From contig NZ_FAOO01000008.1 in NCBI RefSeq assembly GCF_900070205.1, forward strand, positions 21,982 to 85,981: a stretch of DNA of 64,000 bases, in the 5' to 3' direction. The stretch is from Candidatus Thermokryptus mobilis. Its GTDB lineage: Bacteria; Bacteroidota; Ignavibacteria; Kryptoniales; Kryptoniaceae. The translations under genes and the position numbers were made by a program. This document shows positions 34,668 through 43,618 of the stretch, piece by piece; within the stretch, counting starts at the first letter, position 1, and every line of letters begins with the position of its first letter. The notes beneath the pieces are model-generated. The model did not search any database and was not told the origin of the DNA. It saw only the letters and a program-made list of their open reading frames with translations.

Positions 34668-35258
34668 ATGAGAAAAGTTGAACTTACGGAAGTGAAAAAC
34701 ATATATGAGTATGAGAAGATCAGAGATGATTTCAGGAAGTATATAATTGAGTTGAAAAAAAGACGCAGAATCTCCGTCGGTGATAGAGTTACGCTTGTGT
34801 TTGAAAATCACGACACGGTTCTTTTTCAGATCCAAGAGATGATGAGGGCAGAGAGAATGGTGGATGACGACGAGATAAAATTTGAGGTTGAGACATATAA
34901 TCAGCTTATACCTGAAAAAGATGAGTTAAGCGCTACATTGTTTATAGAGGTTGACGATCCGAAGCTACTCCGTCCAGTCCTTGATAGTTTTATAGGGCTT
35001 GACCGAGGTAATCATGTGTATTTGCAGATTGGGGATAAACATAAAATTTATGCTCAGTTTGAGGAGGGGCATAGCAAAGAAGATAGGATAAGCGCTGTTC
35101 ATTTTATTAAGTTCAAATTTACGCCCGAACAGATAAATGACTTTAAGGACTTTAGAAATGATGTCAAAGTGGTCATAGATCATCAAAATTACAAGGCGGA
35201 AGCGGTTATGAGCAATGAAATGAGGCAGGAATTGATAAAGGATTTTGACTCAGATTAA
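34668..35258 (+). CDS. DUF3501 family protein
   Basis: Soluble, highly charged protein of 196 residues with the DUF3501 pattern: YEYEKIRDDFRKYIIELKKRR, VTLVFENHDTVLFQIQEMMRAER and YNQLIPEKDELSATLFIEV. The second half has VYLQIGDKHKIYAQFEEGH and FIKFKFTPEQINDF. Biochemical function is unknown; the family is known mainly for co-occurring with rubrerythrin and Fe-S oxidoreductase genes, exactly the setting here. Conserved acidic residues and histidines could bind a metal, but no motif proves it. A GGAG ribosome site precedes the ATG, and the PerR-like regulator follows after 22 bases, so the two are probably co-transcribed. Confidence 0.83.
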   Translation: MRKVELTEVKNIYEYEKIRDDFRKYIIELKKRRRISVGDRVTLVFENHDTVLFQIQEMMRAERMVDDDEIKFEVETYNQLIPEKDELSATLFIEVDDPKLLRPVLDSFIGLDRGNHVYLQIGDKHKIYAQFEEGHSKEDRISAVHFIKFKFTPEQINDFKDFRNDVKVVIDHQNYKAEAVMSNEMRQELIKDFDSD

Positions 35259-35280
35259 AATTTTAGTGGAGTAATTTAAA

Positions 35281-35679
35281 ATGGCTAATCGTAGAGGGAG
35301 TAAACAAAGGGAAGCGATACTTCGTATCCTTCGGGATACGAATATTCATCCCACAGCTGATTGGATATATATGGAGGTGAAGAAGGTGATTCCGAATATA
35401 AGTCTTGGGACTGTGTATAGAAATTTGAATTTGTTAAGGGATGAGGGATTGATTCGTGAAGTTGTAATTCAAGGTTCTGCAAGCGCCAGATACGATGCTA
35501 ATCTTGAACCGCATCATCACTTTGTTTGTGTCGGTTGTAATTCGGTTTATGACTTGCCTTCACGAGGTGGGAATTTGAACATTGATGAGCTTTTGGTTGG
35601 ACGAAACTTTAAAGTGAAATTTGTCAAGGTTGACATCTTCGGGCTTTGTGATAAATGTCAGGCTAAGGACCTGCAATAG
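35281..35679 (+). CDS. Fur-family regulator, PerR-like
   Basis: Metal-dependent repressor of 132 residues. The winged helix covers about 1-75 (TADWIYMEVKKV, LGTVYRNLNLLRDEGLI). The PerR-type regulatory residues are present: His23 in NIHPTADWIY, Asp72 in ARYDAN, the cluster His78-80, and Asp91. Structural zinc is held by Cys83-x2-Cys86 and Cys123-x2-Cys126. Asp at position 72 and the location within a peroxide-defence cluster favour PerR (peroxide sensing by iron-catalysed His oxidation) over an iron-sensing Fur. Its likely target is the box before rubrerythrin. A strong terminator follows. Confidence 0.88.
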   Translation: MANRRGSKQREAILRILRDTNIHPTADWIYMEVKKVIPNISLGTVYRNLNLLRDEGLIREVVIQGSASARYDANLEPHHHFVCVGCNSVYDLPSRGGNLNIDELLVGRNFKVKFVKVDIFGLCDKCQAKDLQ

Positions 35680-35681
35680 TT

Positions 35682-35709
35682 AAGCGACCCGATTTCGGGT
35701 CGCTTTTTT
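35682..35709 (+). terminator. Intrinsic terminator after the PerR-like gene
   Basis: AAGCGACCCG and CGGGTCGCTT form a 10-bp stem with an ATTT loop, running into six T. It begins 2 bases after the stop codon and closes the peroxide-defence module. Confidence 0.94.
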
Positions 35710-35809
35710 ATTTTGATTTAAAGCACAATTTTTGATTCCTGGGTTGATATTTTGGGGAAAATTTTTAAAATTTCCTTGGATTTCAAATTAAAAATTTTGG
35801 AGGTACGCC

Positions 35810-38365
35810 ATGAAGGGATTTTTAGGTTTCATTTTAAGCGCTATTCTTTCAGCATCTGTTTTTTCACAAGATGCTGAAAAGGCGATCAAAAGGATGACGC
35901 AACCAGATGTCATGGTCGTAGTGGATGAGTATGTTGATGGAAGTTTCGTTGGGACACGGGCTATAGCTGTTAGCATTGAAAACGAACTTTTGAAAGAGGG
36001 GTTTAAGGTTATTGATTATCATATGTTTGAAAATCTGAGGGCAAAAGAGCTTGAAGCGTCCGAGGGAAATCCTGAAAAAGCAAGGGAATATTCAAACCGT
36101 TTTGGCGCTGAGATTATAATTCTTGGATATGCACAAGCTGAATACGGTGGGGAAACGGAGTTTTACGATGTAAAACAGCATAAATACACAGGACAGGTTG
36201 ACATTAAAATTATTTATGCTGAAACAGGTGAATTGATAGGTTCAGTTACAGCGAGTGATAGGAGATTTGGTCAAGATAAAAAGGGAGCGGTGAATGCATT
36301 GTTTAAAAGTTTAGCTTCAAAAGTTACTAAAAATGTTATAAGTAAGTTAAAGGAGAGAATGAAAGAGGAGGAGCAAGCGAGGAAAATTGAAATAGCAGTT
36401 TATGGAATTTCCCCGAGTAAGGCGCTTGCGCTTGAATCAAAGTTAAAAGATGCGATTTCATCTGTTAAGGCGTTAAAATATAAGTTTTTTGACACAAATG
36501 TCCTTGTCTTTGATGCTATTATTTCCAGTGAAGAGCAGCTCAGGCGTGAGCTGGCAAATTATGGAGAGCTTAAAATTGTGAAATTGACGCCGAGGCGGGT
36601 GACCTTAAGCCCGCCGGAGATGGAAAGGGAAGCAAAGTCAACGGCAACCGAGGGGATACTTGATATAGTTGATTTTTCAATTCCGCCGATTTTCCCATCC
36701 CAATATAGTTTTTATGCTTATAATCCGATCGGTCAATTGACGGTTGAAAATCCAACGAATAGGGAGATTCGCAATGTTAAAATTTCAATTTTGATCCCAG
36801 ATTATATGAAAGTGCCAAGTGAGAAAGTTGTTTCGGTGATTAAGCCGAATTCAAAAGAGCAAATAACTGTTCCAGTCACTTTTGACATTAAATCGTTGTT
36901 GAAGTTGAATGAAAATGTAATCGCACAAGCACAGGCAAAAGTTACCTACACATCTGGTGGCAAAGTTGAAGAGAGAAGTTTGTCAAAGCCAGTGACGATT
37001 TATAATAGAAATTCTATTTCATGGAGGATTCCTGAATCGGTTTGTTCTTTTGTCACACCAAATGATGGGGTCGTCAAGGAATTTGCAAGAGTTGTTCTTG
37101 GCTCGGTGAAACTTCCCGAGACAAACCTTCCAAGGAATGTAATCAATGCAATTGTCATTTATAATGCTGTTCGCACATACGGGATAAAATATGTTTCCGA
37201 CCCTTGGAAAGTCGCAGGTGGAGAAATTCTTGACAATGTTTATTTCCCAAGGGAGTTGCTTTATTATAAAACTGGTGACTGCGATGACCACGCTATTTTG
37301 CTTGCCTCTCTTCTTGAAAGCGTTGGAATTAGAACAGCTTTTATACTTACATCTGATCACATATTTTTGATTTTTGATACAGGTGTTCCAAAGAAGAACG
37401 CTTATCTTGTGAGTTTTAATCCTGGTGATTACATAATTTATGATGGCAGTGTTTGGTTGCCAATAGAGACGACTTTGATAAATGAATCCTTCACAACGGC
37501 TTGGAAGACAGGGGCAGAGGAGTATTATAAGCTTGGTGGTTTAGATAAGATTGGAGCATTGGAAGTTAAGGAAGGCATAATTTTTAAATCGGGAAATATC
37601 TATATAATTGATGTTCATCGGGGCTGGAAAGTTTTTCCACCTGTTGATGTTGAAGGACTCCCAGGACCACAGACAAAACCGGATATTTCGCTTGTCTCGT
37701 CAAGTGTATTAAAGGATTTAGATATGTTCAAGGAAAGTTACAGGCAGACATTAACAGAAATGATCAATACGCTTGGAAGCAAAGGGGATGAGGTTTCAAT
37801 TAATAAAATTGCAAAGATACTTGTTTTGTTTGATAGGTATGATGATGCTGAAAAGTATGTCTCAAAATTTTCTGGCGCTGTTACATATAATTCCCTTGGT
37901 AATATTTACTTTTTGAAAAATGAACCCTCAAAGGCGTTTGAATTTTACAAGAAAAGCATTGAACTTGACCCCAACGATGGGGGCGTTTATCTTAACGCTG
38001 GTCTTCTCTTTTATTTGAACGATGAACCCGAAACGGCACAGGAATTTTTTGAGCTGGCGATATCTAAATTTAAAACACCAGAAGAAGCATACGAGGTGCT
38101 TGGAATTGAAGATATATTGCGGGAGTTTGAGGGTGTAGCAGCTGAAAAGAAAGATGTTTCAAAGAAGCAAGTTTCAAAGGAGGAGTTGAAGAAATTAATT
38201 GAAGAAGCTTCAAAGGTATCAACTCAACAGTCAAAGAAAGGGAAGGAATACAAAAAAGAGGAAATTTTTGAAAAGGGACAGAATGTCTTTGTGTTTGGAG
38301 GTAGGAGAGGGGCTGACCCAACACAATTGCAGACGGTTAAATCGCTGCTTTACTGGAAGTTCTAA
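35810..38365 (+). CDS. Secreted transglutaminase-like and TPR protein
   Basis: Exported protein of 851 residues with a signal peptide (cleavage near FSQDAE). Residues about 30-185 resemble envelope proteins that bind or sense (VMVVVDEYVDGSFVGTRAIA). A CARDB-like beta-sandwich follows at about 285-395. A transglutaminase-like fold at about 430-580 carries the cysteine in TGDCDDHAILLASLLESVG and a downstream DHIFLIF. TPR repeats lie at about 685-755 (LGNIYFLKNEPSKAFEFYKKS). The C-terminus is Lys/Glu-rich. The Cys-His-Asp set is only partly clear, so it may be a protease-like or inactive scaffold domain. A GGAGG ribosome site precedes the start. The adenylate cyclase gene starts 11 bases after its stop. 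Confidence 0.75.
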   Translation: MKGFLGFILSAILSASVFSQDAEKAIKRMTQPDVMVVVDEYVDGSFVGTRAIAVSIENELLKEGFKVIDYHMFENLRAKELEASEGNPEKAREYSNRFGAEIIILGYAQAEYGGETEFYDVKQHKYTGQVDIKIIYAETGELIGSVTASDRRFGQDKKGAVNALFKSLASKVTKNVISKLKERMKEEEQARKIEIAVYGISPSKALALESKLKDAISSVKALKYKFFDTNVLVFDAIISSEEQLRRELANYGELKIVKLTPRRVTLSPPEMEREAKSTATEGILDIVDFSIPPIFPSQYSFYAYNPIGQLTVENPTNREIRNVKISILIPDYMKVPSEKVVSVIKPNSKEQITVPVTFDIKSLLKLNENVIAQAQAKVTYTSGGKVEERSLSKPVTIYNRNSISWRIPESVCSFVTPNDGVVKEFARVVLGSVKLPETNLPRNVINAIVIYNAVRTYGIKYVSDPWKVAGGEILDNVYFPRELLYYKTGDCDDHAILLASLLESVGIRTAFILTSDHIFLIFDTGVPKKNAYLVSFNPGDYIIYDGSVWLPIETTLINESFTTAWKTGAEEYYKLGGLDKIGALEVKEGIIFKSGNIYIIDVHRGWKVFPPVDVEGLPGPQTKPDISLVSSSVLKDLDMFKESYRQTLTEMINTLGSKGDEVSINKIAKILVLFDRYDDAEKYVSKFSGAVTYNSLGNIYFLKNEPSKAFEFYKKSIELDPNDGGVYLNAGLLFYLNDEPETAQEFFELAISKFKTPEEAYEVLGIEDILREFEGVAAEKKDVSKKQVSKEELKKLIEEASKVSTQQSKKGKEYKKEEIFEKGQNVFVFGGRRGADPTQLQTVKSLLYWKF

Positions 38366-38376
38366 ATTTTGAGTTT

Positions 38377-40599
38377 TTGATCGGTAAGATTAAATTATCT
38401 CTGCTTGATAAATTAAATTTTCCGCTCGTGATGAAATTTTTTCAGCGAAAGAGGATTAGGTATGTACCATTCGGTATGTTGTTTGCTACAGTTTCAATTT
38501 TGCTTGCTTTCCTCTTGTTTAAGACGGATATATTTGGAGGCTTCTTCAAAGCGCTTGAATATAAATCACTTGATGTTATGTTTAAATGGCGTGGCGCTGT
38601 GCTTCCAAATCCAAATTTAATAATCGTCAAGATTGACGAAAGGGAACTTATAGATTTCGGCTACCCAATTCCCCACAACATTACAGCCCAAGCGATATAC
38701 TACATGACTGAAGCCGGTGCAAAGGCAATAGGTATAGACCTTTTTCTCAACAAGCAAAGCGAAGAAGCGTTAAATAAATTGCTTGTGTATTCAACTGAAT
38801 ATTCAAATGTTTACCTTGCTGTTGGACCTTATCGTCCAAGTGGGATTTCCGATGAAGAGCTTGACTTTTATATAGATAGCCTCGTTCATTATAAAGTGAG
38901 TAAATGGGGCGTTCCAATCCAGCCACAAATGAAGAGATATTTCCATCGTTCTGTCACATTTGCTGGTAAGTCATTTGATGAGCTTGTTGATGCTTGCTTG
39001 GGAATTGGGCATGTTGCAATTTTGCCCGACCCTTTTGATGGGGTACAGCGTCGTGTCCCGTTGTTTGTTGAATATGCCGGCAGGATTTATCCCTCTCTTG
39101 GAGCTGTGCTCGCATTTGAATATCTCGGAATTGATTATAAAAATGTGAAGATAATAAAAAAGAGAAACGAGATTGTTTTTTCTTTTGATGGGCTTCAAAT
39201 ACCGACAAGCTTAAAGTCGGAACTTTTTGTCAACTATGCTGGACCCGACACAATTTTTAGGCAAGTTTCACTTTATAAGGTTATTGAGGCGGGGATAAAT
39301 GGAGACAAGGAATTTTTATCGCAATTTAAAAATGCGGTCGTCATCATAGGACCAACTGCTCGCTCGCTTGGGGACCTTGGACCAAATCCCTTCTCTGAAA
39401 AATCCCCGAATGTTTATATACATGCGAATGTTTTTAACACCATTGTATCTCAAAATTTTATCCGTCCGGTTAGTTGGCGGGTTCAGCTTCTCATTATGAT
39501 TGTATTAACGATGATAGTTGGCATTTCTGGCTTCATAACGAGGTTTCACAATAGTTTGATTTTAACGGTGGCGATACTCGTTGGATATTTTGCTTTTTCG
39601 TTTTTATCTTTCACGCAACTTTTAAGATGGTTTTACAATGCTGAGCCAACGCTTAGCATTTTAATTTGCTATATTTCTTCGGTGAGCTATTTGACGATAA
39701 GGGAGAACAAGCAAAAGCAGCAGATAAGAAGTATGTTTGAAAAGTATGTTGATGCTTCGGTTGTTGATAAATTGATTGAAAATCCAGAGCTTATGGCTTT
39801 GGGTGGGGAGGAGAGAGAATTGACGATTTTGTTCAGCGATATTCAGGGTTTTACAACTATGAGCGAGAAATTGACACCACATGAACTTGTAACTTTATTG
39901 AACGAACTTCTTGATGAACTTTCGCTTATAATTTTTAAGAACAAGGGAACTATTGATAAGTACATAGGTGATGCGATTATGGCCTTTTGGGGCGCCCCGA
40001 TCCCGGACGAAAACCATGCATACAACGCTTGTGTCACGGCAATTGAAATGCAGGAGAAATTAAAAGAACTTCGTGAAAGGTGGAGAAAGCTCGGTAGACC
40101 TGAAATAAAAATGCGAATCGGTATAAACACTGGAAGAGTCATAGTCGGAAACATGGGTTCAAAGGTTAAATTCAATTACACTGTGATAGGGGATGATGTG
40201 AATCTTGCATCTCGGCTTGAGGGTGCAAATAAAGAATATGGGACAAGTATAATGATAGGCGAATCAACCTATGAGAAAGTTAAAGATAAAGTCGTCGTGA
40301 GGGAACTTGACCTTCTTGTTGTCAAGGGTAAAACTGAACCTGTTAAGGTTTATGAACTTATAGGTCTTGTTAACAATACATTACCAAGTTGGATAAATGA
40401 GTTTATTGAAGTTTATCGCGAGGCGTTGAAGCTTTACCGTGAGAGGGAGTGGGATAGGGCGATTGAACTATTTTCAAGGGCGCTTGAGATTTATCCGGAC
40501 GATTATACTTGTAAGTTATATATTCAGCGATGTTTATATTTCAAAGAGGTCCCACCACCTGAAGATTGGAGCGGTGTTTTCGTAATGCAAACCAAGTGA
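38377..40599 (+). CDS. CHASE2-domain class III adenylate cyclase
   Basis: Membrane sensor of 740 residues. One N-terminal helix (about 32-49) is followed by a periplasmic CHASE2 domain to about 360, then three membrane helices at about 365-440 and a cytosolic cyclase domain at about 480-665. Catalytic metal ligands are Asp488 (LFSDIQGF) and Asp532 (YIGDAIMAFWG). The adenine-selecting Lys528 and an Asp in VIGDDVNLASR mark it as adenylate rather than guanylate cyclase; GNMGSK is also present. A short TPR-like tail follows (REWDRAIELFSRALEIYPDD). The start is a TTG just after the transglutaminase gene; ATG 38431 is an alternative that still includes helix 1. The CHASE2 ligand is unknown. Confidence 0.92.
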   Translation: MIGKIKLSLLDKLNFPLVMKFFQRKRIRYVPFGMLFATVSILLAFLLFKTDIFGGFFKALEYKSLDVMFKWRGAVLPNPNLIIVKIDERELIDFGYPIPHNITAQAIYYMTEAGAKAIGIDLFLNKQSEEALNKLLVYSTEYSNVYLAVGPYRPSGISDEELDFYIDSLVHYKVSKWGVPIQPQMKRYFHRSVTFAGKSFDELVDACLGIGHVAILPDPFDGVQRRVPLFVEYAGRIYPSLGAVLAFEYLGIDYKNVKIIKKRNEIVFSFDGLQIPTSLKSELFVNYAGPDTIFRQVSLYKVIEAGINGDKEFLSQFKNAVVIIGPTARSLGDLGPNPFSEKSPNVYIHANVFNTIVSQNFIRPVSWRVQLLIMIVLTMIVGISGFITRFHNSLILTVAILVGYFAFSFLSFTQLLRWFYNAEPTLSILICYISSVSYLTIRENKQKQQIRSMFEKYVDASVVDKLIENPELMALGGEERELTILFSDIQGFTTMSEKLTPHELVTLLNELLDELSLIIFKNKGTIDKYIGDAIMAFWGAPIPDENHAYNACVTAIEMQEKLKELRERWRKLGRPEIKMRIGINTGRVIVGNMGSKVKFNYTVIGDDVNLASRLEGANKEYGTSIMIGESTYEKVKDKVVVRELDLLVVKGKTEPVKVYELIGLVNNTLPSWINEFIEVYREALKLYREREWDRAIELFSRALEIYPDDYTCKLYIQRCLYFKEVPPPEDWSGVFVMQTK

Positions 40600-40610
40600 A
40601 ATTTGATCAA

Positions 40611-41393
40611 ATGGAACTAACGGAAGAGCACATAACATCAAATCTTGGGACGACGATTTTCGGAAGGAGAATAATTTCTTTTAAAAGTATAAAATCCACA
40701 ATGGACTATGCCAAATCACTTGCTGAAAGAGATGAACCCGAGGGAACAATTGTTATAGCTGATTATCAGTCAAAAGGGAGAGGTAGATTTGGGCGGGTTT
40801 GGACTTCAGAGCCGGGGAAAAATATCTTGATGTCAATTATAATCCGACCTTCAATACCGCTTGAAAAGTTTGGTTTGATTTCATTTTTAAGTGCTGTTTC
40901 CGTGGCTGAAGCAATTGAGAAAATCGCAAATGTTAAAGTTAACACGAAATGGCCAAACGACCTTTTGATAAACGGAAAAAAAGTTTCTGGAATACTTATG
41001 GAAGCATCAATAACCGCTGATAAAGGCGATTTTGTTATACTTGGAATCGGTGTCAATGTAAATCAAGAGGGGTTCCCAAAGGAAATTAAAAATTATGCGA
41101 CTTCACTTTTAATTGAGACAGGAAAGTATTATGACAGAGTTGCTCTCCTTCAAGAAATTTTGCGCTCGCTTGAGTCAAATTATCTAAAAGTCAATCAAAC
41201 CCATGATTTCACTGAAATTATGAAAAAGTGGAAAGAGAAATGTTCAATGCTCGGCAAGGAAATTACACTTATACACGCAGGTAAGACGATAAATGGAACT
41301 GCTGTTGATGTTGATTCCAAAGGATTCCTTCAGCTCAAAGTCGGGGAATCCACGATCAGTTTATCTTCGGGGGAAGTGACCATTGTCAAGTGA
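40611..41393 (+). CDS. birA: Biotin-[acetyl-CoA-carboxylase] ligase
   Basis: Attaches biotin to carrier proteins such as AccB via biotinyl-AMP, 260 residues. The biotin-ligase motif is GRGRFGRVWTSEPGKNILMS, followed by TKWPNDLLINGKKVSGIL and GIGVNVNQ; a small C-terminal SH3-like domain follows (INGTAVDVDSKGFLQLKVG). There is no N-terminal helix-turn-helix, so this is a group I enzyme without repressor function. The frame opens 15 codons earlier inside the cyclase gene; ATG 40611 is the natural start. It ends 2 bases from a convergent ABC ATPase gene. Confidence 0.93.
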   Translation: MELTEEHITSNLGTTIFGRRIISFKSIKSTMDYAKSLAERDEPEGTIVIADYQSKGRGRFGRVWTSEPGKNILMSIIIRPSIPLEKFGLISFLSAVSVAEAIEKIANVKVNTKWPNDLLINGKKVSGILMEASITADKGDFVILGIGVNVNQEGFPKEIKNYATSLLIETGKYYDRVALLQEILRSLESNYLKVNQTHDFTEIMKKWKEKCSMLGKEITLIHAGKTINGTAVDVDSKGFLQLKVGESTISLSSGEVTIVK

Positions 41394-41395
41394 GG

Positions 41396-42199
41396 TCAAA
41401 GCGATAAAAATTTGGCTGATTCAATTAGTTTTATTGTATATGGATGCGATGGTTTTGATAGGACAGCTGAGGTATCACCACTTTCAACGATTTTGCCTTT
41501 GTGCATGACATAAACTCTTTTTGATATTTTTGTTACGATGCCAAAGTTATGCGTTATGAGTAAAATAGATGTTTTATATTCCTTTTGGAGTGAATTGAAA
41601 AGTTCAAGGATTTGATATTGGGTTAGAGCGTCAACCGATGATGTTGGCTCGTCGGCGATGACAAGCTTCGGTTTAAGTGCAAAAGCAATCGCTATTAAAA
41701 TCCTTTGTTTTAATCCACCCGAAAGTTGATGTGGGTAAAGATCAAAAATTTTTCCCGGCTCCTTTATTCCGATTTTTTCAAATAATTCAAAAACCCTTTC
41801 GCGCGCTTCTTTTTTGTTCATCATAAAGTGAGATGTGAAGACCTCAGCTACTTGTTGTCCAACCGAGAGGACGGGGTTTAACGAGTTTGAAACATCTTGG
41901 AAAATTATGCTTATTTCACGCCCTCTGATTTTTCTCATTGTGTCTTCATCAACTTTCAAAAGGTCAATCTCGTCTTTCCATAGGATTTCGCCATTTACGA
42001 TTTTACCAGGCGGATCAATGAGCCGAACGATGGATAAAGCTGTTACGCTTTTGCCACTTCCAGATTCCCCCACAAAAGCGACGGTTTCACCTTCATCTAT
42101 TTCAAATGAGATCCCGTCAACTGCTTTTATAATTTTGCCATCGGTTGTGAAATGTACAGCGAGATTTTTAACCCTTAAAAGCAATTTACTTTGATTCAA
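41396..42199 (-). CDS. Peptide/nickel-type ABC transporter ATP-binding protein
   Basis: OppD/DppD-like ATPase of 267 residues. Walker A GESGSGKSV, Q-loop IIFQDVSNSLNPVLSVGQQ, signature HQLSGGLKQRILIA, Walker B LVIADEPTSSVDA and LITHNFG are intact. It stops at HPYTIKLIESAK, so the C-terminal Fe-S-linked oligopeptide tail found in full-length OppD (about 320 residues) is missing. No permease or binding protein is nearby. It overlaps the NlpC/P60 gene by 14 bases, suggesting coupled expression with wall turnover; uptake of wall peptides is a possible theme but only inferred. Confidence 0.88.
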   Translation of the reverse strand: MNQSKLLLRVKNLAVHFTTDGKIIKAVDGISFEIDEGETVAFVGESGSGKSVTALSIVRLIDPPGKIVNGEILWKDEIDLLKVDEDTMRKIRGREISIIFQDVSNSLNPVLSVGQQVAEVFTSHFMMNKKEARERVFELFEKIGIKEPGKIFDLYPHQLSGGLKQRILIAIAFALKPKLVIADEPTSSVDALTQYQILELFNSLQKEYKTSILLITHNFGIVTKISKRVYVMHKGKIVESGDTSAVLSKPSHPYTIKLIESAKFLSL

Positions 42200-42671
42200 T
42201 TATTCTTTTAGCGCCGTTGAATCTCTTGCGGTAATATGGATTGTTGATTGAAGAAATTGTAACGCCTTCACTTACGCTTGCGTGTGCGAAAAGTCCGTCG
42301 CCTATGTAAATTCCAACATGTGAAGCTATTTCCCCGGTCGTGTTGAAAAATAAAAGGTCACCAACCTCAAGCGAGTCGTAATCGGTTATTAAACTTCCAA
42401 GTTTAAACTGTTCAGATGTCGTCCTCGGTAAGTTCAAACCAATTGCGTTTTTGAAGACAATCATCGTGAAGTATGAACAATCCATTCCTTTTATTCCGTC
42501 GCTGCCTTTTTTATATAGTGTGCCGATGTGGTTTTTGACCTCGTTGATAATAGCTTTTTTGAGATCGGATGGTTTTGCTTCCTTTGGAATTCTTTTTTCG
42601 GTGATGTTTGAATATCTTACTGCGGGTAAACATGAGATGAGAAACAAACATAGAAAAATTATCGCTCTCAC
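42186..42671 (-). CDS. NlpC/P60 family cell-wall hydrolase, lipoprotein
   Basis: Endopeptidase that cuts peptidoglycan stem peptides. I choose a GTG start at 42671, which gives a lipoprotein signal (lipobox FLISC, Cys14) and 161 residues. The frame is open far upstream into the sigma-factor gene, but an intrinsic terminator at 42690-42718 separates them, so the longer reading is not credible. Catalytic elements: Cys in GMDCSYFTMIVF, His in ASHVGIYIGDG, and the third polar residue in FAHAS. The usual DCSGF is DCSYF here. The start lacks a clear ribosome site. It is coupled to the ABC ATPase downstream. Confidence 0.83.
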   Translation of the reverse strand: MRAIIFLCLFLISCLPAVRYSNITEKRIPKEAKPSDLKKAIINEVKNHIGTLYKKGSDGIKGMDCSYFTMIVFKNAIGLNLPRTTSEQFKLGSLITDYDSLEVGDLLFFNTTGEIASHVGIYIGDGLFAHASVSEGVTISSINNPYYRKRFNGAKRIIESK

Positions 42672-42689
42672 TTTAGGGCAAATTTTTTT

Positions 42690-42718
42690 AAAAAGACCCG
42701 ACCAAATGGGCGGTCGGG
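42690..42718 (-). terminator. Intrinsic terminator after the primary sigma gene
   Basis: On the minus strand, CCCGACC/GGTCGGG form a 7-bp stem with an 8-base loop, followed by TCTTTTT. It begins 6 bases after the sigma-factor stop codon. Confidence 0.82.
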
Positions 42719-42723
42719 GCAAA

Positions 42724-43581
42724 TTAACCAAGATATGCTCTAAGGGCTTTGCTTCTGGAGTGATGTCTAAGCTTTCGGATGGCTTTTTCCTTAATCTGTC
42801 TAACCCTTTCTCTTGTAAGTTTGAATTTTTCACCGATCTCTTCAAGTGTGAGTGGATGTTCATATCCGATCCCGAAGTAAAGCTTAACAACTTCCCTTTC
42901 CCTTTGATCAAGCGTGCTGAGCGCTTCTTCAATTTCTTTTCTAAGGGATTCTCTCATCAATTCATGGTCGGGCATTGGGTCATTTTCATTAGGCATTATG
43001 TCAAGGAGTTTGTTATCCTCTCCTTGTACGAAGGGAGCGTCCATGGAGATATGTTTTCCTGAAATTTTCAAAGTATCGGCAACCTCATACACGCTCATGT
43101 CAAGTTCTTCAGCGAGTTCATTAGTGCTGGGTTCCCTTTCAAATTCCTGTTCAAGTTGGCTGAGTTTTTTCCCTATCTTATTCAAAGCGCCAACTCTATT
43201 GAGAGGCAAACGAACGATCCTTGATTGTTCAGCCAGTGCTTGAAGTATTGATTGTCTTATCCACCAGACAGCATAAGAGATAAATTTAAATCCCCTCGTT
43301 TCATCAAATCTTTTCGCAGCTTTTATCAGTCCAAGATTACCCTCGTTTATAAGGTCTCCAAGTGGGAGACCTTGGTTTTGATATTGTTTTGCTACGCTGA
43401 CGACAAAACGAAGATTTGCTTGAATCAACCTTTCAAGTGCTTTCTCGTCCCCTTGTTTAGCTCTTCTTGCAAGTTCAATTTCCTCCTCTGGCGTAAGAAG
43501 TTCATACTTACCTATTTCCTGAAGATACTTATCAATTGAAATACTTTCGCGATTTGTTATGGTTTTCGTGATTCTCACCAT
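42724..43581 (-). CDS. rpoD: Primary RNA polymerase sigma factor, short FCB type
   Basis: Sigma-70 family factor of 285 residues that lacks the long region 1.1 and the non-conserved insert, as in Bacteroidetes/Chlorobi. Region 1.2 is [20 protein letters not shown]. Region 2 has [36 protein letters not shown] and [14 protein letters not shown]. Region 4 has [17 protein letters not shown] and the helix-turn-helix [20 protein letters not shown]. An upstream GTG at 43596 is also possible, but ATG 43581 has AGAGGTGAG in front and is chosen. Full region 2.4/4.2 agrees with the TTGAxx/TATATT promoters in this window. It lies 38 bases after two EutN genes and ends at a terminator. Confidence 0.95.
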   Translation of the reverse strand: MVRITKTITNRESISIDKYLQEIGKYELLTPEEEIELARRAKQGDEKALERLIQANLRFVVSVAKQYQNQGLPLGDLINEGNLGLIKAAKRFDETRGFKFISYAVWWIRQSILQALAEQSRIVRLPLNRVGALNKIGKKLSQLEQEFEREPSTNELAEELDMSVYEVADTLKISGKHISMDAPFVQGEDNKLLDIMPNENDPMPDHELMRESLRKEIEEALSTLDQREREVVKLYFGIGYEHPLTLEEIGEKFKLTRERVRQIKEKAIRKLRHHSRSKALRAYLG

Positions 43582-43618
43582 AGCTTTGCGACTCACCTCT
43601 TTTCTTTTTTGTTTCTAT

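Noticed and set aside
40611-41393. BirA as a biotin-operon repressor
   Set aside because: The N-terminal helix-turn-helix domain of the repressor type is absent.
42672-42932. N-terminal extension of the NlpC/P60 reading frame into rpoD
   Set aside because: It would run through an intrinsic terminator and the end of the sigma gene, and would bury the lipoprotein signal in the interior.
42451-43062. 203-residue open frame on the plus strand
   Set aside because: It is antisense to the sigma factor and NlpC/P60 genes, whose protein motifs are clear; its product has no coherent pattern and it crosses a terminator.
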